64,000 bases of DNA, taken from positions 248,001 to 312,000 of the forward strand of contig OY987307.1 in NCBI GenBank assembly GCA_963920635.1. Reading direction: 5' to 3'. A program made the translations under genes and the position numbers. Position 1 is the first letter of the stretch. Every line of letters starts with the position of its first letter. Shown in pieces: positions 20,701 through 32,532 of this stretch. The notes beneath the pieces are model-generated. The model saw nothing but the letters and a program-made list of their open reading frames with translations, was not told the DNA's origin and made no database searches. The DNA is from Pseudeuparius sepicola. Taxonomy: Eukaryota > Arthropoda > Insecta > Coleoptera > Anthribidae.

Positions 20701-23700
20701 ATGCCTATGTTTTTTATTTACAACAAGACTGGATAATTACAATGTTTACTACCGGGTTTTCGTTACGAGCATATTCGGAAACCTCTGCCCATCAAAATTC
20801 CGGCTCAAGAGACAAAATAGACGAATTTATGCCGGCATAAAGTTTGATATTCAAAAAAAATTCTCGCCCATAACTTTTAAACTAGTGTCATTAGTATCTA
20901 TGGATATTTTAAAAATACCCGTGTTTTTTGTAATCCTTTGAAATTCGCTACTTTTTCCAGCTAGTTGGAAATAAAAATACATTGATACAGGCAACCAAAC
21001 ATACAATGGCGAGGCCCCCTCCCCCTGTAGTCGATTTTAGGCGAACGACCAGTAAATACCAAATATTAGACCGTCAGACAGTGACAGATTTTCCTTACTG
21101 ATTTTCTCATTTATGCCTTGGAGAGGGTTGAAAGGTAAATCGGTGCCGAGTCGGAAAATACTAATTTTAAGTTTGGCCCCCGGGGAAAACATATGGAAAA
21201 TTCGATTTTTCAACACAGAAAAAAAGGTACTAATTCTCACTTATTTTATGCCATGTTCACCGTGAGAATTCTTATACTATTCCGACCTCGAAAACCCAAA
21301 GGCATAAGTGCAGCGTGTGGAAAAAGGGTTGAATTAAGGGTTTGGCAGATCACACAAAAAATGACTTGGTTTACTGACTCCGTCAGTCATGCCGTTCGAG
21401 ATGGTGAAAACTTATATCGTCATTAGCCCAAAAATTGATTGGCAGAAGTGACGCGTGGGGAAAAATGCACTTTTGGGTCGGAAAATAAATCGGAATATTT
21501 TTTTTTCGTCAACTGATTTTGTCAGGGATAAAATGAATTGCAATAATACTTTCTATAGTTTCAGAGGCATAAATGCAGAAGTGGTTCTAATTTAGTTAAA
21601 TAAAAGCTTGTAAAAACTAACCCTTCTTTAATTTGCTTCAAAACAGTTGCGGCTCCGGGAAAATTGCTTTCTTCCCTTCTTCTTTTGGCCACCAGCCACG
21701 TCAGGGCAGCTTCGACAGGTGTGGTCTTGGTGGTGATGTCATTTCCATATAGGCACAATCCTGCTTCTAATCTGAAAGAAGACTATATCGTTATAATCAT
21801 TGAAAAAGGAAATCGGGACTGAAAAATAATTACAAACTGTGTTTATTTTTCCCAAGAAAAATCGAATCGCTTATCTTGGGTTTTACGTGTTGCCCACTCA
21901 AGCAAATAATAATTTTGATAACACGAAACCAGGATAAGGGGACCCAGCATTATACTTTTCAAAGTGAGGCCTATTCTTTCCTCATTCTAATGGTCTCAGT
22001 GATGCCAAGTATGCCATTTTATTGGAGAATCTATGAATATAACAGGTACTTTGATTGTTAGTAAAAATTAATAATGGTTTCCATGATTTCTAAAAATTAT
22101 ACTTGACAATTTTGTGTATACAAGTGTGGCAACTGTCAAATGAAAGAAATTTATTTTATAGTTGAAATTGATTTCCAGCAATTATTTCCACGAATTTAAG
22201 TAATAAGTATGGTAAGTCAGTAGTGCCGATTTTGCTTATTTAATTAAGAATTTGTCGCTATTGCACCTTGTTACCAGGTTCCTCAATCCATTTGTAATGC
22301 ATACTTGAACTTTCTTTCCTTGTTGAATGTATCTACCCAAAGAACTTTCATAGATTTCGGGATGGACTAACAAGATTAGGTCTATACAGGGTGTAACTAA
22401 ACTGATGGTCAAAAATGAAACCACGTATTCTTGGAGTCAAAATAAGGGCACTTCTTCATATATTTTTTTCTCCTACGGGCCATAGTTTTTTTTATACAAA
22501 GCGTAGAAATTTAGAGAAAAATACACATATTTCTTAGTATCTCTAGAAGTATACGAGATATTTTCTTCAAACTTGGCGTGTCACATGAGCGGATGAGTTG
22601 TCAAATTTAAGGTTAATATGAAGCTTGTGAGGCCCCCAGTTGCGGAGATACAGGGTGTTATTAAAATTAATTAGTTCAGAAAAATATGAATACCCTGTAT
22701 AATCGCATTTTTTAAACTTGTTTTGAATGGTAAATTCAATGGCTAACAAAAAGTATCTTAAGAGAATATTGAGAATATGAAAAAATACTAAGGTATTTTT
22801 TCATATTCTCAACCGTTTTTTAATTATTTTTAAAGAACGGCAATGCTGCAATAAAAAAGTCATTTTAAGAATAAATCTAACAATCTGTGGATGTCAATTA
22901 AACTTGGCATTATTTGAATCATTTGGCTGCCAACTTTGCACCTTAGTATCAATATTTTGAAAAATTATATTTTGATTTGAAGAATTGACTGATTCGCACT
23001 TTTGCTATGGATATTTAATAATTTAATTTTCTAATAGCAATACGTTTCTTTTATTATTGTTTTTGCTTTTGTATTTTGTCAAATAAAGTTTAATTGACAT
23101 CCACAGATTGCTAGATTTATTCTTAAAGTGACTATTGTTCATTGCAGCGTTGCCGTTCTTTAAAAAATAATTAAGAAACGGCTGCGAATATGAAAAAATA
23201 CTAAGAGATACTTTTTGTTAACCATTCTATTCACCACTCAAAACAAATTAAAAAAATGCGATTATACAGGGTATTCATATTTTTCTGAACTAATCAATTT
23301 TACTAACACCCTGTATCTCCGCAACTGGGAGCCTCAGAAGCTTCATGTCAACCTTAAGTTTGACGGCTCATCTGCTCATGTGACACGCCAAGTTTGAAGA
23401 AAATATCTCGTATACTTCTAGAAATACTAAGAAATATGTGTATTTTTCTCCAAACTTCTACGCTCTGTATAAAAAAAACTATGGCCCGTACGAGAAAAAA
23501 ATATATGAAGAAGTGCCCTTATTTTGACTCCAAGAATACGTGGTTTCATTTTTGACCATCAGTTTAGTTACACCCTGTATAGTAGTTCTAATGATGTAGT
23601 TTTTCTCGGTGACCATTATAAAATTTTTGTAATTTTATTTCTCTCCCAAGGTACATCACAAACTTAAAATAAACTTGTAGTCGTAGATAAAAACTCTTTA

Positions 23701-26700
23701 AAAAAGACCTGACTGAAGCTACCTGCTTAATAATTTAAAATTTTCGAAATACAATTTTTGTTTTGAACTACCTACTTATACGTAATGCCCACGTAGTGCG
23801 AATTGTAGGATTACTAAAGGTGATACAGGAAAAATCTGGTTGCAATTATTGGGACTACTACAGGCTAGGGTTCCTGAGGAACCCTACTACAGCCGGCCGC
23901 ATTACCTTTAATTGACACATCTGAGTTATCTAGAAGTTAGAAAAGTTAAAAATTGTGAATTATGATGGGATATATTTTGCCTGTATGGCACTGGCATTTC
24001 ACATAAAACCTGATGGCAATTGGACACTGACATATAATATAACCTTGTATCAGCCCCCTTGTGGTCTTCTTGGAGTATACAGAAAACAAACTTCCCCTCA
24101 AGGCTTCACTTTTCCTATGTGATAGACTGTGACGTGCTGGGTCCCCTTATTTTAAAGAGTCCCTGCACGAAACCATTGCACTGATAAATTTCTGTTGCCT
24201 ACCTCAAAGAATCTCTGGCTCCGAGACCAGCCAATTTTACATCTTCATTTTCCAGCAGTTTCCTTGCCAGGTCAGTAGCATTCGATGATGCTACTGATAT
24301 TTCAAAACCATCTTCACCTGTGTAACCACATCTAAAAATCAACATTTTATTTGTGATGATATGCGACATTTCCACATTTTATACCTACCTTGTTATTCTA
24401 CAACTACCAACAGATCTCACATCTCCCACAACTGAAGTCATAAAATAGAGACCACTTAGGTCGACATCTGTAAGCTTTTGCAGTACTTCAGCCGATTTAG
24501 GTCCTTGAAGTGCGAGCAGAGACCTTTGTTTAGGATCGAAGAATGTAACGTTCACGTCTGTATTGGGCTTGGTCTTTTTCTTGACTTCCTAAAATGTTAG
24601 GTCATAAATTCACAACTGATTCACAACCCTGAGTACTGTACCAAAGCTCGAAGAAGATGTTTTTGGTCATGATCTTTTCTGGCTGCGTTCGAAACCACAT
24701 AGAGGTGATCATCTGTTATTTTCGTGACGATCAGATCGTCAAGGATTCCGCCGTTTTCATCTGTAAATACAGTCAATACAGATGCGTTCTGAGGGAGGTT
24801 CTTCAAGTCAGCTGTTACCACAGTTTCCAAGTAGTCTATGCAGTCCTTCCCTACAATACATAATAGGTACGATTACTTAATCATCAATGTCCCTTGTACA
24901 GGGATTGATTTTAATAATACCCATGATTATAATATAGTCTACAATACAGGGTGTCCCAAGTTCAGGACTTAGACATTTTGTACAAAAACTCATTGTAAGG
25001 GTGGGTTGCTACAATCATTGAATTGACAAGTAGATGGAAGGAGTGTAAAGAGAGAAACTGGCAGCCAAATTTGAGTAAGTGAAATAGTAAATAAATCAGC
25101 TCATTCCACGGGCGTAGCCAGGATTTAGTTTTGGGGGGGGGGGTTAGTTAGAGAAGTAAATAAAACAACAAAAATATACTTACATGAAATTTAATATCTA
25201 TATATTCATCCGAAAAACTACGACATATTTATAAAGTTCTTAACTTTAAATGAAATGGATAAATTAATTTCGTTCCTCTGCGCTAAATCTAAAACCATTA
25301 AAGAAGAAATCTTCGGCTTTTTCTTTTAAATATATCCACTACTTCATCTGCATGAATTTCTGTTCCATAGTGAATGTTCATTAGAGCCAAACCATTAAGT
25401 CTGTTTTCACTTGTAGTGTTTCGTAAATAGTTTTTCAGTCTCCTTAGGCTCGAGAAAGACCTTTCTGGGGTAGCAGTGGATACAGGAATGGTAGCCAAGA
25501 TTTGTAGTAATGTGTAAATATTAGGATAAAGGTTTTTATCGCACATATCTAGGCATTCCAAACTAGATTTCGGGGTAGGCAGTCTTCTTATCAGCATGCA
25601 AGGTAGCTGAAGCTTTGATAGCTAAATCCAAATTTGTTTCTTTATTAGAAACCCCTTGACCTTGACTACACCACTTTTTCCAGTAGTCCACACCTTTAAG
25701 TTTATCACCCTTCCTTTTTTTCCCCTCCATTCTTCGACAGTAATAATGATTCACGTATCTATCCTTAACAAGGTCATCGAATAACACGGTACACTTAATT
25801 CTCTTCACTATTCGTTCACCACTTTTCACTTTTATTCGCTTCGAGTTCGCATGGAACAATACTGCCGTAAGCGCGGTCACGCGCCGCGGCGCCGCTTATA
25901 TAGCAGCCCAGTAGCCGTCCAGAAACTTCCACGAACTTCCACAAAGTTCCGCTCATTTCGACCGAGGGGCGTGGCGAATAATCGAGAAACAACGCAAAGT
26001 GTCCCTACAATACAAAATAGTTCGGCTGCAACTGCGTCTGCCTCTCGTCAAAAGATGGCGCTAGGCGCTACTATTACTACATATATTCAAACGTAATAAT
26101 AATTTAACTCTTCACTCCTCGTATTTTTTCGGTATAATATTAGGTAATATTTTGCTTATTTCGGGGGGGGGGGGGGGGGATTTTTAGATCAGAGAGAAAA
26201 TTTAATGTAGCTATGTGGCTATATTCTCAATGTCGTAGTTGTAGTTTACAAAAAATATGTTCAATTCCTGTTATGTATTTGGATGTACCAAACACGGCGG
26301 AAAGAATAATTTAATTATTATTAAATACATAAAAGTTTTAATTATTATTATTTCATAGAGGATGTATTGCTACAGTTTTTTATTTTCCAAGTTATCTTAT
26401 GATACAAATTCTATCAGGGGAAAAACTGGCAAAATATTGTGCTAATGAACCTAGCTCTTCGTCGTCAAAGACGGAAATTTATGTTCTGGTCCCTTTAATA
26501 AGGTACTTTATTTGTAATTCTGTTTGTTAGATGCCTAAACATTAAAAATATATAAAAATATGTAAAAGTTACCGGTCTTAGATGTTTTTCCTATTAAATT
26601 GGATTTTTAAATTAATAAATCAGTTAAGATAAGTATTACAGATGAAAACGTACACCTTATCCCAGATATTTGGTCGCCTTTATTTTAAAATAAACTTTTA

Positions 26701-29689
26701 TTTTGGAATTTGTATTTTATTTGTCTCCATTTACTTCCAGGTACAGGGTGGTTCATTATAAATTGACACCCCCCTTAACTTGCTAGTTTTTGAGCTTAGG
26801 AAAAAAAGTTTTTTACAAAAGTTTTAGATACTAATACAAAGTTTTTTGTGACGCTATTGGATCGTGTACAGTGTGTTCTAGAAAGCCGTGGCAGACATAA
26901 CTTATGTTTTTTAAAGGGAACACCCTACATATTTTTGCATTTTTGAAATCTGCTCGCCAAGGCAATTAAAATGATATCAAACTATGTGGCATTATCTTTT
27001 TCCGTTTTTGAAAAATTCCGTTTTCAAATTTTATACTAAATTTATTTAACTCGAATTTGTGGATCTCGTCATAAAGATAGATGATCGATATAATAGGTAA
27101 CAAAAAATATTTGTTTTAAACACGAGAGTAATATAGTGAAACTCCAAAATCTTTAGGAGCCTTTTCAAATTTTACTAATTATATTCTCGAAATAAAGAAT
27201 TTCAGGAAAATCGTAAAAGCTCCTAAACATTTTGGAGTTTCACTATGTTAATCTCTTGTTTAAAACAAATATTTTTCGTTATTACATTGATCGTCTATCT
27301 TTATCACGAGATCCACAAATTCGAGTTTAATAAATTTAGTATAAAATTTGAATACGGACATTTTCCAAAACGGAAAAAGATAATGCCACAAAGTTTAATA
27401 TCATTTTGATTGCCCTGACGAGCAGATTTCAAAAATGCAAAAATATATAGGGTGTTCCATTTAAAAAAACATAAGTTATGTCTGCCACGGCTTTCTAGAA
27501 CACCCTGTACACGGCCCAAGAGCGCCACAAAAAACTTTGTAGTAGTATCTAAAACTTTTGTCAAAAAACTTTTTTCTAACCTCAAAAACTTACAAGTTAA
27601 GGTAAGTGTCAATTTATAATGAACCACCCTGTACATAATTTTTTTGTTTAATTAATTCACTACTTTTTCCGTGAAATTTTTACATGTGGTTGTGGTTATA
27701 TTCAAAATGCTGCTGAAAACATCGAATTGAACTAGGAAAAAAATTCTCATCCCTACAAACAAGTCCCGAATTACGGAATACAGATCATACAATAAAGAGA
27801 ATTACGGAACATGCCCATTAAATTTATGCAACATCCCTTTATACATCCTTTGCCTGAATCAGCTGACACGTTCATTACGCGTCCTTGTCTTACTTAATTG
27901 CAATTTAACACTTATCTCTCTCTAGAGTTGGCTGCCCCACACAATGAAAATTACACCTGTACGACCATTGAATTGACAAGTAGATGGAAGGAGTGTAGAG
28001 AGAGAAACTGGCAGCCAAACTTGAGTAAGTGAAATAGTAAATAAATCAGCTGATTCCGGCAAAAACCACATAACACAAAAGAGGTGTGTGTCCTAACTTT
28101 CTATTTTTGTGTACTGTGCTTCAAACGAGTTTCGTTGTCAAACGTCATTTTAATTTTCCTTCTGTCCCAAGTCCCAATAGGAGTAATTATTATTGTATTA
28201 TTTATATTTGATTTGAGTTCGTGTCGTGGTGGCAGTTTCGTATAAAACGGCGTTGAGTTTTCGTAGTTGGTGTTTGGTTTAATATTATTTTTAGATCGGA
28301 GAGAAAATTTAATTTAGCTATGTGGCTATATTCGTTGTAAATTACAAAAAAGAGGATCAACTCCTGTTATGTATTTGGATGTACGAAACGGGGCGGAAAG
28401 AATAAGAATAGTGGGGTTTCTTTTCATTCGTAAGTCTTAAAAATCTTTGCTAATAACTTTGCAGTTTTCCAAGAGATAAGGTGATATTAGAGACAAGTGG
28501 ATTGCAGCAATAAAAAGGAAAAATTTTGTACTGTCTACAAGTATTTACTTGCATTTGTAGTCAACAATTTATTGAGAGCAATTTCATAGAGAATTTTGGG
28601 CAGCGCAAACTTAAAAAGTATGTAATTACTACAGTTTTTTTATTTTCCAAGTCATGGTAGAAACTCCTATCAAGGGAAAAACTGGCAAAATATTGTGCTA
28701 ATGAACCTAGCTCTTCGTAGTCAAAGATGGAATTAATCTTGAGGTTCATCTGGTCCCTTTAATAAGGTAATTATTTGTAATTCTTTTTGTTAGATGCCTA
28801 AACATTAAAAATTGTTATAAAAATATGTAAAAGCTACCTGTCTTACATGCTTTTCCTATTAAATTGAATTTTAAAATTAATAAATCAGTTAATTAAAGTT
28901 GAAAATGTATACCTTATCCTAGATATTTTGTCGCCTTTATTTTAAAATAAACTTTTATATTGGAATTTGTATTTTATTTGTCTCAATTTATTTCCAGGTA
29001 CATAAAATTGCCATGTAGGTAATTTTTTTATCAATTCACTACTTTTTTCTGTGCAATATTTACATAATTGTGGTTATAGTATAGAAAAATTCTCATTCCT
29101 ATACAAACAAGCCCCGAATTTCGGAATACAGATCATAAAATAAAGAGAATTACGGAACATGCCCATTAAATTCGCCCATTAATATGCAACATCCCTATAT
29201 ACCTCCTTTGCCTGAATCAGCTGACACGTTCATTAGGCGTCCTTGTCTTACTTATTGCCATTTGAAACCTACCTCTCTCTAGAGTTGGCTGCCCCAAACA
29301 ACAATGAAAGTGTTACCTGTGCGACTTCCATTGTACTTATCAATTCGATGTGTACGACTTCCATAGTTACTACAATTCGATGGCTACAATATGTCAAAGG
29401 CCTGATCAGAAAACCTGAGACACCCTGTATAGTAACTACCTTGTATCTCAGTTTGCAGCATATGGGACACATCAAACAACGAAGCACTGCTCCTGGTGAA
29501 TAAATGAGAATTCACTATGCTCATATCGTTGTATTGTAGTGGTAGCAAATATCCACCAAAATTCACGATTTTCCCACCATTTTCCACATGGAAATCAAAC
29601 AAGGCAGTACTTTCTCCATTTTCGCTAGAAAACGACCTTCTCAGGACATTTTTCACTCGAGACCTTGTGAGAATTCGTAGAGTAAACAT
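17786..29689 (-). CDS. AMT: Aminomethyltransferase (glycine cleavage system T-protein), mitochondrial, 6 exons
   Basis: The T-protein takes the aminomethyl group from the lipoyl H-protein and, with tetrahydrofolate, releases ammonia and methylene-THF in the mitochondrial matrix. Coding exons (minus strand, 5' to 3'): 29440-29689, 24642-24850, 24389-24588, 24203-24331, 21622-21771, 17786-18059. All junctions are GT-AG and in phase, giving 1212 nt and 403 residues, the usual family length. The N-terminus is basic and serine-rich, fitting a mitochondrial presequence. FDVSHM is near residue 74 and GGILDDLIV near 110 (acidic folate-site segment). [36 protein letters not shown] and the C-terminal barrel motifs [13 protein letters not shown] and MPFVTANYY follow in order. 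The last exon is far more GC-rich than the others. Introns 1, 4 and 5 are swollen by transposons. Confidence 0.96.
18060..21621 (-). other. AMT intron 5 (3.56 kb)
   Basis: The donor is GTTAGT directly upstream of 21622 on the minus strand, and the acceptor is TTTCAG at 18060-18065. I found no gene inside. Fragments of CAGGGTG-type ends occur (GGACACCCTG near 19481, GGAACACCCGGTA near 20148). A GC-richer stretch at 18100-18390 and a stretch at 20990-21560 with TGACTCCGTCAGTCA-like inverted motifs look like decayed repeats. Confidence 0.6.
22385..23579. mobile_element. 1.2-kb foldback element (TACAGGGTGTAACTAAAC termini) in AMT intron 4
   Basis: A near-perfect palindrome: the left end TACAGGGTGTAACTAAACTG and its complement at the right, flanked by TA (22383-22384, 23580-23581). 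The arms pair through CCACGTATTCTTGGAGTCAA and its complement, and through inner CAGGGTGTTATTAAAATT sites at about 22652 / 23312. By analogy with the element at 26744 the true end may be two bases further in (CAGGGTG). The unpaired centre (about 22880-23120) has no ORF. It lies in the antisense/sense-neutral intron and is spliced out with it. Confidence 0.88.
25107..26179 (-). mobile_element. hAT element copy 2, one end lost
   Basis: It starts with the same CACGGGCGTAGCC end as copy 1, but the other end stops inside the G tract (about 26161-26179). The last 40 or so bases and the terminal repeat are missing, together with flanking DNA that unit B still has. It carries extra internal sequence absent from copy 1, including a CpG-rich promoter-like stretch with TATATAGCAG (25885-25925). 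The minus-strand transposase remnant (25298-25880) has an N-terminal piece ([16 protein letters not shown], then [10 protein letters not shown]) and the hAT C-terminal domain in another frame, shifted at about 25585. It is non-autonomous and broken. Confidence 0.9.
26195..26330 (+). pseudogene. THAP-domain relic, unit A
   Basis: The plus strand reads [14 protein letters not shown] at about 26267-26308, the start of a C2CH THAP zinc finger (C-x4-C spacing), then breaks off in AT-rich sequence. The matching but longer remnant is in unit B. THAP domains occur in host DNA-binding proteins and in P-element-type transposases. This fragment is too short to decide. Confidence 0.5.
26744..27631. mobile_element. 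888-bp foldback element (CAGGGTGGTTCATTATAAA termini), TA target, empty site present in unit B
   Basis: The termini CAGGGTGGTTCATTATAAAT and complement are flanked by TA (26742-26743, 27632-27633). Unit B of the duplication reads CCAGGTACATAAAATT at 28995-29010, the uninterrupted target with a single TA. This fixes the element as CAGGGTGG...CCACCCTG and the target duplication as TA. The arms pair nearly completely, with inner sites GTACAGTGTGTTCTAG / CTAGAACACCCTGTAC and GGGTGTTCC. There is no ORF of note. A split relative lies at 37137-38100. Confidence 0.95.
28340..28565 (+). pseudogene. THAP-domain relic, unit B
   Basis: The plus strand reads [15 protein letters not shown] then SGVSFHS up to a GTAAGT donor at 28430. 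After a TTTGCAG acceptor (28458-28464) it continues FPRDKVIL, and one base out of frame [14 protein letters not shown]. The order C-x4-C, SFH-FP-D and W-I-A-A-I is that of a THAP zinc finger N-terminal half. The intron would be only 35 nt. The frame shift and the lack of a downstream C-x2-H part mark it as dead. It is probably a transposon- or gene-derived relic copied with unit B. Confidence 0.7.
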
Positions 29690-32532
29690 CTTGAAGGCAC
29701 AAACATGAATCGAAAATTATTACGATTTGTTAACACGACGGGAAGATACTATTGGAGATATCAGCAGTGCCAGAGGTCATCAGCTTGTTAGGCTTTGTGG
29801 AACAGACGCGTATATATTAGGATTATCAACTTTGAATATACAGGGTGAGTTTTTCTCGATGACCACTATGGGGATCTCGGAAACTAGCAGAGCCAGAACA
29901 AAGGTTAAATGGGGAGAGAATATTGCGGTTTTGAATGGTCGATCTAATGCCCTTTTGGATTTTTAAAAACGTTCATGGCTCACTAGGTATTTTGAAAGGA
30001 GTGTTTTTTTGCTATTTCATCAGATCTCTGTAGCTCCGTTATTTCTGATTATTCAGAAAAACTGTAGAGACAAAAATTGTAGATAATTTTAGGCTTAATA
30101 AGATAATCTAATCCAATTTTTTTTATGTTGTGTGTGACTTTTGAGATATAACATAAATTTGTGTTTTTTTAAATGTAAATCACAGTTTCCTGTGGCCTTA
30201 TCAAATCGGCCATTTTGTGAGCTTCCCAAACATATAATAAAAAATAAAAGAGCTTTTTGACCCGCTCTTTGCGAAAATGGTCTACATTTTTAAAACATTT
30301 AGTTTTTATATATTTATAGTTGCAATGATTAGGTAGATGGCTGATTACTTATCTCCAAATAACACACCTGACGAATGATATTGTTAATGATTATTATTAT
30401 AATATTAATAAATTGATAATAATTATTGTCAGTAGACAATTATTGCTTGTTGTGATGTGCGCTCCCGAGATGAAGGCTGTGATTTTAGTTTTCGGATTTT
30501 TTTTAGAAGGTATTTATGCATAAACCATTGAATAAAATGCTTGCAAATTTCAATATTCCTAAAGTCACTTGAGAGAGCATAAAAAAACTCGAAGCTTCGC
30601 AAAAGGAATAGAGGGCATAGGCGTCACGCAGTTTTAAAAAATATACATATTCTACAGGCAAATAACATAATAATACTTCACTTTTAAGGTCTTTTAAGTT
30701 TGTAATTATTATTCGATCATGCAGTCACAAGTTTTTACTACAGTTGTACCCACCTTGGTGAAATTACTTCCGATTGAAGTGTTCCAATTGAAATTAGATA
30801 AACTATACACCTGCTACTTTCTATGGGGTCAATAAAGCCTCAATCTTATAGAGATATATTTGGAGAAACGGCAATCGATTTTACTGCAGAACACCTGCTC
30901 ACTAGGTACTTCAAACAATAATTGATTTTGCAAATCTTATCGCTTCACATATTTTTACAAGATTGTGTAGCTAAACTAAGGTTCCTGGCTAGGGTGACTT
31001 GGGACAATAAAATCATCAGTGTTTTTATGTATTTTGGTTATGATTTATGTCAAATTAAATTAAAGAACAAGAACAATGATGGGAACTCATGGGCGGAGTG
31101 GTTTTTTTAATAGGAAACTGAAACAGTGTATATCTGGTTGCCCTCTTATTAGACGTAACTAAATATCAATACTATTATCACAGACATATATGAAGCTATA
31201 TATGTCTGTGCTATTATCAAATAGTTTAAGTTTTGAGTTGACAAAAATAGCAGCATGAAAATATGACACTAAAAGAATGACACGTCAGTCATTTCAACTT
31301 TAAAATAATTTAAAAAAATTTTTAGAAAAAAGAAAAATCTTATAGCTCATTAGTTTTCAATTTAGACAAGGAAAAAGAGAGGACGCCTATCAGCTAACAG
31401 CGCTCGTGGCTGTGTTACCAACTGCCACATCGCACGACAGATCAGTGGCGTGGCATGAAATGCGTTCTTAGCCAATATCACAAAAATGTTAAAAATGAAA
31501 AGGTAGTTAATTTTGACTTACATGTAATTTGAAATATTGGTATTTAGTTCCAGATAATTTCCCAAATGCAAAGATAGTGTCAAGTGCTGAAATATATTTA
31601 TTTGCGCCGATTTCGAATCAATCAAAATAAAATAAATATTGCACGCCCTTGGAAACCAGCCCATATTTTATGAAACTATCATAATCAATTAAGAAATTTT
31701 CAATAAAAATGATGTTACAAAATAATTATATTGGTCCTATTTACATAGAAAACAATGCACTTTATCATACTAAAAGGTAGAAGGAATTTGAAGAAGTTAT
31801 ATTGAGAAAAAATAAAGTTTTTGGGCATCTTTCAAAGGTATCTTGTTAAATATTTACCTGTGAAACGAAATCTCGGGCTCTTGCTTTTCACTTCTGCTTT
31901 TGCAACCAAACGCTGAAAAAGTAGTACGTACTTAGTAATTTATGCCGACAATGCAATCGTCAATAGCTGATGAAATTATTGGAACTGGACAGAAACTAGA
32001 GACATTGTTCGGATGGGTTCTAGATGATATTATAATATAAATTTAATACGTTAATTTGCATTACAAATTTGCATTTTAATTTTCGATTTTATTCCTAAAT
32101 CGTATTTGTTGGCAAAACTTGAAGTTTAATTGTGATCTTCATTACAAAATATTTGAAAGTTTGAAGTATGTCTTATTATAAAATAGAACGTAATTATGAA
32201 AATATTCCATGGCTTACTATGTGAAAATTTAAAAAAAATCAGAAAACTAGCCATAGCTATTTTATTTATTATAATAACTATGCCGAGTATTATACTTTTG
32301 GAAAGCTCAAAAAATGGCCGATTTGATAAGGCCACAGCCAACTAATGATTTACATTTAAAAAACACAAGTTTATGTTATATCTCAAAAATCACAAACAAC
32401 ATAAAAATTGATTGATTGATTGATCAGATTATCTTATTAAGCCCCAAATCCAGGAACTCTAGTGTAAACTAGTAAAGAACAATTTCCTCAATAATCTGAT
32501 ATTCTGGCATATATGCCGCCTATTTTTTCCAG
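29690..32532. other. Region between AMT and the EB gene
   Basis: The two genes point away from each other, so their promoters lie here or, for the EB gene, in a missed upstream exon. Inverted arms at about 30090-30250 and 32285-32445 pair (CTTATCAAATCGGCCATTTT / AAAATGGCCGATTTGATAAG), a decayed foldback about 2.4-2.6 kb long. A small perfect-arm hairpin (CACAGACATATA...TATATATGTCTGTG) is at 31179-31210. On the minus strand 31858-31912 is bounded by a good acceptor and donor, but no gene can be built from it. Confidence 0.6.

Larger units (their letters stand above)
24851..29439 (-). other. AMT intron 1 (4.6 kb) with tandemly duplicated, transposon-rich DNA
   Basis: Two copies of one segment lie head to tail: unit A about 25014-27960 and unit B about 27967-29320. 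Shared landmarks are AATTGACAAGTAGATGGAAG (25019, 27971), GAGAGAAAATTTAAT (about 26195, 28303), TGAACCTAGCTCTTCGT and GAATCAGCTGACACGTTCAT. Unit A additionally carries a hAT copy (25107-26179) and a foldback (26744-27631). Both units carry THAP-domain relics. Confidence 0.8.

Noticed and set aside
31858..31912. 55-nt minus-strand segment with acceptor and donor upstream of AMT
   Set aside because: No start codon or in-phase partner exon; the AMT ATG exon has no clear acceptor just before it. It may be a 5' UTR exon but cannot be supported.
32401..32425. TTGATTGATTGATTGAT microsatellite
   Set aside because: A short simple repeat at the edge of a decayed inverted arm, not of further interest.
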